Of a stretch of 28,127 nucleotides of DNA, positions 23,901 to 28,127 are shown one piece after another. The DNA lies in NCBI GenBank assembly GCA_002421645.1, contig DIST01000061.1:1-28127 (forward strand), in the 5' to 3' direction. A program made the translations under genes and the position numbers. This DNA comes from Flavobacterium sp. UBA6203. GTDB lineage: Bacteria > Bacteroidota > Bacteroidia > Flavobacteriales > Flavobacteriaceae. The number at the start of each line of letters is the position of its first letter. The first letter of the stretch is position 1. Under the pieces are notes generated by a model. It worked only from the letters and a program-made list of their open reading frames with translations. It searched no databases and was not told the origin of the DNA.

Positions 23901-25862
23901 ACTATCATTATCACTATCTAAATCCAAATAATTAGGAGCGCCATCGCCATCGTTATCAGGAATAATATTAGATTCTGCTACATCGTGCATTCCGTTTTGA
24001 TTGCTATCAACCCATTGGTGCAAATAAGCTTTTCCATCAGATAAATTGCCTAACCCTACTTCAACCACATCTGGAATTCCATCATTGTCAGAATCTAAAT
24101 CAAACACATCGGCAATAGTATCTCCATCTAAATCACACAACGTTTGTGAAATTAAAATGTCATCTAAAGCCAAATCATTTCCTAATCCTCCTGTTTCATT
24201 ATTAATAAAAATTACTTGAAATGCACTGACATTAAGGTTAATGTTTGCTGTAAAATGTTGCCAATCACCAGCTAAATTTCCAGCTGTAGTAGGCGGAATA
24301 TCTCCAGTTTCAATAAAAGTAATTAGGTTGTTACTCATATCACGAAATTCTACTCGTACATCAGGTCGTAATCGAGTTGCAATTCCAGGAGCATCAGTTC
24401 TATCTAAGTTTAAAACCCAGAAACTGTAGGTGATTGGGATGTTTGGTAGTGCACCTGTAATGGTTGCTGTATAGAAAATACCTGGAGTGTATGACGCATT
24501 AAAAATTGCCATTCTTCCATTTGGGTTTCCAGTATGATCGCCACCCATGTGCCAATATGATGGTGCCCAAGAAGCAATTTGTGCTGATGAACCAACGGTG
24601 TATTTTCCATCATTTAGGTCGGTTAAGTTTAGATTAGGACATTCTGGAGTGTTTATTCCAACAGTTCCATCTTCAAAACAATAAGTTGTTAGTGCATTAT
24701 AAGTTGTATTGATAGTTGTTCGACTTCCAGCTCCAAAAGTTTCATAAAGAAATTTATAGTTTACTTTATTTCCATTTAATGAATTGCAATTTGATTCTTC
24801 AACATTGTCTCTAATTCCGTCATTATCATCATCTATATCAATGTTGTCGAAAATTCCGTCATTGTCACTATCATAAAAAGTTTGAATTCCTTTACCTATT
24901 AATTCAAACAAAAACGGATTCACATCATCGCTATTACTTGCGATAGATACTTGTGCTGTTTTAGTCCCAATAGAACTTGGATTAAATTGTATTTGAAAAG
25001 TACTAGAATTGTTGATATTTATACTACTATTTGGATTTTGTATAACTGTAAAATCAGAACTTCCATTTATTTGTATGATTGGAGTGCCTGTTAAGTTAAT
25101 TGTGTTTGAACCAATGTTTTTAATACTAAAAGTTCTTGAAACTGGATCAGAAATAATTTGAGTTTCACCAAAATCACTTCCATAATTTGAGGTAGCTGAG
25201 GCATTATGTGGTATTACATTATTGTTTGTTCCAAGAATTTCTAAATGATTTCCTGTAATATTTCCATACAAACTTACATTGTCAATGAAATAATAATCGG
25301 AGGTATTATTTGAACCATTTAATTCATCAAATCGAATTCTTATCTTAACTTGTGTGTTGCCATTTGGAATAGAAAATGTATAGGGAGATCCTACAGTATT
25401 ACCAGCGCTTGCGGCATGATTAAACGCATAAACATCTGAAGTAGTACTTGTTTTTCCATCAATTAGCTTTATGGATGTTGTGTATGAAACGCCATTATTG
25501 TAAGAAATATCTAAAAACAAATCATCATTGTCGTCAGGAGTTCCATTTGATGAAAAATATAGATTTAAGGTTAAATTAGTGTAATTACTAATGTTGATGT
25601 TGTCAAAGCTTATGTAAGGATCGTCAGGTGTGCTACTGCTTGAGCCTCCTAATCGTATTGAATTTGGCGATGAAATATAGGTCGAGGAATTTGCTCCAAT
25701 TGAGCCAGAATTTAGCGTCGAATTATAGTTCCAATTATCCTCAGGTCTACTGTCAAAACCTTGATATTTTATTTGATTTTGAGATAAAACAACAGAAAAA
25801 TTTAAAATGAAAATTAAATTTAATACTAAATTTAGCTTTCTATATGAGCCTTCTTTTTTCAT
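20946..25862 (-). CDS. Giant T9SS-exported multidomain protein (TSP3 repeats, LamG, type A sorting domain)
   Basis: The 1638-residue protein has a signal peptide (LNLVLNLIFILNFSVVLSQ). In order it shows a beta-rich N-terminal region, a choice-of-anchor-D-like domain (about 205-325, FSIKNIGSNTINL, FQIQFNPSSIGTKTA), a first thrombospondin type 3 calcium repeat (DSDNDGIFDNIDIDDDNDG, about 331-350), and a jelly-roll domain (about 370-570). A long run of DxDxDG calcium repeats follows (about 574-800), then a LamG/concanavalin-like domain (about 804-965, LFIEFDGRNDYA to FKGKIDEVRLFN), a large conserved region with NLIGNPYPSALDANEFI, and a C-terminal T9SS type A sorting domain (about 1558-1638, ending GVYIVKIKTNEGKYFSEKIMIRN). 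It is expected to be secreted or tethered at the cell surface as an adhesin or sugar binder; the ligand is unknown. Confidence 0.92.
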   Translation of the reverse strand: MKKEGSYRKLNLVLNLIFILNFSVVLSQNQIKYQGFDSRPEDNWNYNSTLNSGSIGANSSTYISSPNSIRLGGSSSSTPDDPYISFDNINISNYTNLTLNLYFSSNGTPDDNDDLFLDISYNNGVSYTTSIKLIDGKTSTTSDVYAFNHAASAGNTVGSPYTFSIPNGNTQVKIRIRFDELNGSNNTSDYYFIDNVSLYGNITGNHLEILGTNNNVIPHNASATSNYGSDFGETQIISDPVSRTFSIKNIGSNTINLTGTPIIQINGSSDFTVIQNPNSSININNSSTFQIQFNPSSIGTKTAQVSIASNSDDVNPFLFELIGKGIQTFYDSDNDGIFDNIDIDDDNDGIRDNVEESNCNSLNGNKVNYKFLYETFGAGSRTTINTTYNALTTYCFEDGTVGINTPECPNLNLTDLNDGKYTVGSSAQIASWAPSYWHMGGDHTGNPNGRMAIFNASYTPGIFYTATITGALPNIPITYSFWVLNLDRTDAPGIATRLRPDVRVEFRDMSNNLITFIETGDIPPTTAGNLAGDWQHFTANINLNVSAFQVIFINNETGGLGNDLALDDILISQTLCDLDGDTIADVFDLDSDNDGIPDVVEVGLGNLSDGKAYLHQWVDSNQNGMHDVAESNIIPDNDGDGAPNYLDLDSDNDSVFDVDESWAGNINAYAGYENGDGDINGDGAGDGLETEDFRNKDTDGDGTLEGFGDGILDIYDYAFNVYGNNNQGTNLAPFVDYVKDTDSDGIPDYLDVMSNGVTFDISHTLYASLDTNNDGIIDGTTDTDGDGILDAFDTNNTVFGSPRNLERKLFIEFDGRNDYATDNNVITNWPNASLMAWININSAFSSEGIVAGQDKFYIKINNSKEVEVVANGTMLSNNLALNSAQWIHIGAVYDGPNELLKLYINGEMVNSTSISGNISDTSLFTIGKNSITNTQFFKGKIDEVRLFNIALTDSQYQKVVYQEIQDNNSITRGTIIPKDIPSLPWINLVRYFRLDNYKDDVIDNHTTSTIDTTPGAKIFNVKTIAVQEAPMPFVTEQTGDFPTAINSVSKEIRGLDITDYDWSIVHVKHNINSNTNHIDLGMIVDSNVLIDVTNDTKLQNDWYLKLDGTIDLVNYSQLLQTADSDLDPTSIGTIEKDQKGTGNLYNYNYWSSPVSSIASITNNNTGFTVGSILRDGTNAANPQNISWISGYDGAPNPMQLARYWLYKFINLTSEYANWQQINENTILQTGQAYTMKGSGIVAPPNIQPQNYVFTGKPNNGIINHTGILIGVNNINLIGNPYPSALDANEFIINNLSAITGTLYFWEHYASNNTHVLAGYQGGYAARNLVGGVPPVSPALISGLGSSSRIPGRYIPVAQGYFVKGNASGGQIIFQNSQRKFVKETSLNSNEMFKQQNAKVRTENGNEDENPDNFTRIRLGYVGSTNFHRQLLIGFMNENADDGYNLGYDGEIIDVQPDDAYFQSGNYKLVIQGVGYFNINAIYPITIKSSQLGSVSFIFEGVENLDLNQPIYIHDNVTNSYNDIRLTNYSVTIPAGTLNNRFSLRFSNQTLSNNTQESIENVVFYNSEYHSLEIINSKNNEIKEVILFSILGQKINTWKVNSFENYIKLPIKNIATGVYIVKIKTNEGKYFSEKIMIRN

Positions 25863-26138
25863 AATTTTATTTCTTTAATTAAAAGTTTAGTTTATTACTT
25901 TTACTAGGGGAAGAAAATTATTTTTTTGGCAAATAATTGAAAATTACAGTGGAAGGAGTGTACAATTTAGTATGATAATTGCTTTTTAATTCAACTAAAA
26001 TACATATAAAATTATTGAAATATTATTTAAAGTCAAACAAATAATTAATAATCGTTATGTTTTTATTAATAACTGATGAAGACTAGTGATTAGATGAATA
26101 TACAATGGTTGTTTAGAGGTTAAAAAATTGATTATTAG
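25863..26138. other. Intergenic region between the T9SS cargo gene and dus
   Basis: The 276-bp AT-rich gap has no supported ORF. It must contain the promoter of the leftward giant gene and the end of the dus transcript. I found no perfect TAnnTTTG box and no convincing terminator. Confidence 0.4.
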
Positions 26139-27086
26139 TTATTTAGTGTTTTTAAATATTTCTGTGACAATTTTTTCGTAATTTTTGGCATTGCCTGCTT
26201 TTTTAATTTTTTTATAGGTTTTTTGGGGATCAGAAAAAGATTCTGAAAAGTACTCCCAAAAACCTAACATCTTCATTCGAATAGGAGTTGGGCCTTGTAA
26301 ATAGGCATCATACTCTCTGTAAATTTCATCATGAAAAGCTTCAAAAATCTCAAATCGGTTTTTTGGATATTCTGTCGTGTTGTTTTTAATCATAGACGGC
26401 AGAAAAGGGTCGGCAATTAAACCTCTACCAATCATCCAATGGTCTATGGAAGGGAATCGTTCTTGTAATTCTTTAAATTTAGTTACCGAAGTAATATCTC
26501 CATTATAATAAATTTTATGCTTTGTATGGTCCAAGCATTTTTGAAATGAATCTAAATCTACACCGCCTTTATATAATTGTTTTCCAATTCGGGCATGAAT
26601 CGCAATATTTTTAATTGGATATTGATCTAAAATAGGAAAAACCTCTAAAATTTCGGTTGGATTATCATATCCCATTCGCATTTTCATTGAAACAACAATA
26701 TTCGTTTCATTGTGAACGCGTTTTAAGATGTACTCAATTTGCGAAGTATTGCTAATCAGTCCAGAACCCATACCGCATTTAGCTACCATTGGATACGGAC
26801 ATCCTAAGTTCCAATTCAATTCTTTATACCCAAATTGTTGCACATATTTTGCTACAAATAAAAATTCTTCGGCATCATTTGTAATGATTTGTGGAATAAC
26901 CTCTAAAGTAGTGTTGTTTTCGGGAAGAATATCACGCTCGTACGAACCTTTTACAACTAATTTACCATTTAATTTAATGTAGGGAGAATAAAACGTATCA
27001 ATGCCACCAAAGTGTTTGTGAAATGCGTTTCGAAATCTAAAATCGGTGAAACCTTGTAATGGAGAAGAAAGTAATGTGATATTCAT
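26139..27086 (-). CDS. tRNA-dihydrouridine synthase family protein
   Basis: Dus enzymes are FMN-dependent reductases that make dihydrouridine in tRNA. The 315-residue TIM-barrel protein shows the N-terminal LLSSPLQGFTDFRFRNAF (FMN-binding start), the catalytic Cys96 in NWNLGCPYPMVAKCGMGSGLI, VVSMKMRMGYDNP, IAIHARIGKQLYKGGVD, and KIYYNGDIT then HWMIGRGLIADPF for phosphate binding. DusC-like specificity is suggested by the form of the GCP motif, but not proven. A perfect promoter box lies 4 bp from the start codon in the 27-bp gap behind the esterase gene, so it can be expressed on its own, possibly with a leaderless mRNA. Confidence 0.92.
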   Translation of the reverse strand: MNITLLSSPLQGFTDFRFRNAFHKHFGGIDTFYSPYIKLNGKLVVKGSYERDILPENNTTLEVIPQIITNDAEEFLFVAKYVQQFGYKELNWNLGCPYPMVAKCGMGSGLISNTSQIEYILKRVHNETNIVVSMKMRMGYDNPTEILEVFPILDQYPIKNIAIHARIGKQLYKGGVDLDSFQKCLDHTKHKIYYNGDITSVTKFKELQERFPSIDHWMIGRGLIADPFLPSMIKNNTTEYPKNRFEIFEAFHDEIYREYDAYLQGPTPIRMKMLGFWEYFSESFSDPQKTYKKIKKAGNAKNYEKIVTEIFKNTK

Positions 27087-27090
27087 GAAG

Positions 27091-27098
27091 CAAAGATA
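27091..27098 (-). promoter_or_regulatory. Bacteroidota -7 promoter box for dus
   Basis: The minus strand reads TATCTTTG, a perfect TAnnTTTG, 4 bp before the start codon. Confidence 0.55.
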
Positions 27099-27113
27099 AG
27101 AGAAACCACTGAA

Positions 27114-27797
27114 TTACTCTCTTTTCTGTTTAAATATCCATTCATATATGGCATTTTCATGAAACAAGCGTTCAACATTGCTGTGATTTCCACCTTTTAT
27201 AATGGTAAAAGTAACATCTGCATTTTCATTGCATTTTTTTATAGCCTCTACTATTTTTTTTGATTCCGACATTGGAACAATATAATCTACATTACCATGT
27301 TGAATCCATAAAGGAATTGTTGCTAATTTGCACGCGTCTTTAACATTTCCTCCACCACAAATTGCTACGGCAGCAGTAATTTTGTCAGGATATTTTCCAG
27401 CAAAATGTAGCGTTCCATAACCGCCTAAACTCATCCCGCAAACGTAAATTCGAGATTCGTCTACGTTATAATTTTTCTTTACGTATTCTAAAACTTCTAA
27501 GACTTTATCTGGATTCCAACTTCCTTTTGCTAATTGGGGGGCGATTACAATTGCTGGAATTTTTCTTCCTTTATCCAAAGCTCTTAATATTCCATAACGT
27601 CTAACACGATTCAAATCGGTTCCTGAAAGACTTTTTCCGTGAAGAAAAATTAAAATAGGTTGTTTTTTGGAATTTTCATTTTCGGGAACATTAATCCAAA
27701 AGGGATAAGTAGTTTTGTTCTTAATAGTTTTCAGTTGAGAGAATCCCAAAGAATTAATTAGAAATAAAATAAGGATGTAAAAATATTTTGAATTCAT
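27114..27797 (-). CDS. Exported alpha/beta-hydrolase esterase (LpqC / dienelactone-hydrolase type)
   Basis: This is a secreted or periplasmic serine esterase of 227 residues. ATG 27797 is chosen because it opens a signal peptide (MNSKYFYILILFLINSLGFSQ); a start at 27833 would only add 12 residues ahead of it. The oxyanion stretch is ILIFLHGKSLSG, the nucleophile Ser123 lies in the elbow GMSLGGYG, the acid is Asp171 in QHGNVDYIVP, and His205 is in KGGNHSNVE, so the triad is complete. The family includes feruloyl esterases and PHB depolymerase-like enzymes (COG4099 type), which suggests polysaccharide ester cleavage as one option. A perfect promoter box lies at 27842-27849. Confidence 0.9.
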   Translation of the reverse strand: MNSKYFYILILFLINSLGFSQLKTIKNKTTYPFWINVPENENSKKQPILIFLHGKSLSGTDLNRVRRYGILRALDKGRKIPAIVIAPQLAKGSWNPDKVLEVLEYVKKNYNVDESRIYVCGMSLGGYGTLHFAGKYPDKITAAVAICGGGNVKDACKLATIPLWIQHGNVDYIVPMSESKKIVEAIKKCNENADVTFTIIKGGNHSNVERLFHENAIYEWIFKQKRE

Positions 27798-27841
27798 TTT
27801 TAGGTGCTTAAAACATAATGAAAATTCATTCAATTGTTATG

Positions 27842-27849
27842 CAAAATTA
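27842..27849 (-). promoter_or_regulatory. Bacteroidota -7 promoter box for the esterase gene
   Basis: The minus strand reads TAATTTTG, a perfect TAnnTTTG, 44 bp from ATG 27797. Its position also speaks against use of the start at 27833, which would leave a leader of only a few bases. Confidence 0.5.
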
Positions 27850-27979
27850 ATTATTTAAAATACTTTTTATAGAAAAAATCTTTATTAATTCTTTTAAAGA
27901 ATTCCATCTTTGTATAAATCTATTTTAAAATTTTCTATAAAATTTTCTTTAGCATATTAAGTACTAATTTTATTTCTTG

Positions 27980-27987
27980 TAAATTTG
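27980..27987 (+). promoter_or_regulatory. Bacteroidota -7 promoter box for the gene at 27992
   Basis: TAAATTTG is a perfect TAnnTTTG and ends 4 bp before the ATG, suggesting a leaderless or nearly leaderless mRNA. Confidence 0.55.
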
Positions 27988-27991
27988 TCCC

Positions 27992-28127
27992 ATGAAACAA
28001 TTTCTAATCTTATTAACAGCGCTAATGTTCCTGAAGCCAATACTTCCGGTTTTAGAGTATGCTGTGAATTATGATTACATTGTTACCAACCTTTGTGAGA
28101 ACAAATCCAAACCCGAATTAAAATGTA
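27992..28127 (+). CDS. Small exported protein, 5' part only
   Basis: The window ends after 45 codons. The visible part is a signal peptide or membrane segment (MKQFLILLTALMFLKPILP) followed by VLEYAVNYDYIVTNLCENK and then KC at the edge. It resembles small conserved flavobacterial exported proteins in which the next residues form a second cysteine motif, but that part is outside the window. Function unknown. The gene is divergent from the esterase gene. Confidence 0.65.
   Translation, partial: MKQFLILLTALMFLKPILPVLEYAVNYDYIVTNLCENKSKPELKC

Overview
The window looks like a chromosomal segment of a low-GC Bacteroidota, most likely Flavobacteriaceae and close to Flavobacterium. Support: promoter boxes of the TAnnTTTG type in front of many genes, almost no Shine-Dalgarno sequences, a protein carrying a type IX secretion (T9SS) sorting domain, a MltG/DapF/DnaA gene set that reads like Flavobacterium orthologues, and short heptamer repeats between genes. 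The genus call is from recognition, not from a search.

Layout. 1-3181: end of thioredoxin reductase, a small secreted unknown, a long-form GAPDH (gap) and, divergent from it, a PagL-like outer-membrane deacylase. 3182-8807: an HtrA/DegP protease reads left; dapF, a RimL-type acetyltransferase, mltG and a DUF2279 gene form a tight rightward operon, followed by a lysozyme-fold exported protein. 8810-11435: a leftward operon dnaA - low-molecular-weight tyrosine phosphatase - RsmI-related methyltransferase. 11639-15167: a thioesterase reads right and converges on a leftward operon ribD - HAD phosphatase - EamA transporter - YigZ. 15248-16647: acetyltransferase and prmC. 16755-20246: a MacB/FtsX-type permease (left), a small four-helix-bundle (S23-type) gene in a repeat-bounded cassette, and hisS. 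20247-20601 is a repeat-rich gap. 20602-27797: small membrane protein, a 1638-residue T9SS cargo protein, a tRNA-dihydrouridine synthase and an exported esterase. The last 136 bases start another small exported protein.

Most genes are housekeeping: cell wall (dapF, mltG, lysozyme-fold protein), envelope quality control (htrA), riboflavin (ribD plus a possible missing phosphatase), translation (prmC, hisS, dus, rsmI-like) and replication initiation (dnaA). I see no complete phage, IS element, CRISPR array, tRNA or rRNA.

The unusual content is a set of small DNA insertions in or against housekeeping genes. They are a roughly 100-residue, very AT-rich in-frame insertion in the catalytic domain of HisRS; a 526-bp four-helix-bundle cassette bounded by inverted heptamer arrays and ending 2 bp before the hisS start codon; two heptamer arrays translated in frame inside PrmC; and a REP-like hairpin element that has become the start codon and N-terminus of the DUF2279 protein. 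These are the best candidates for something undescribed.
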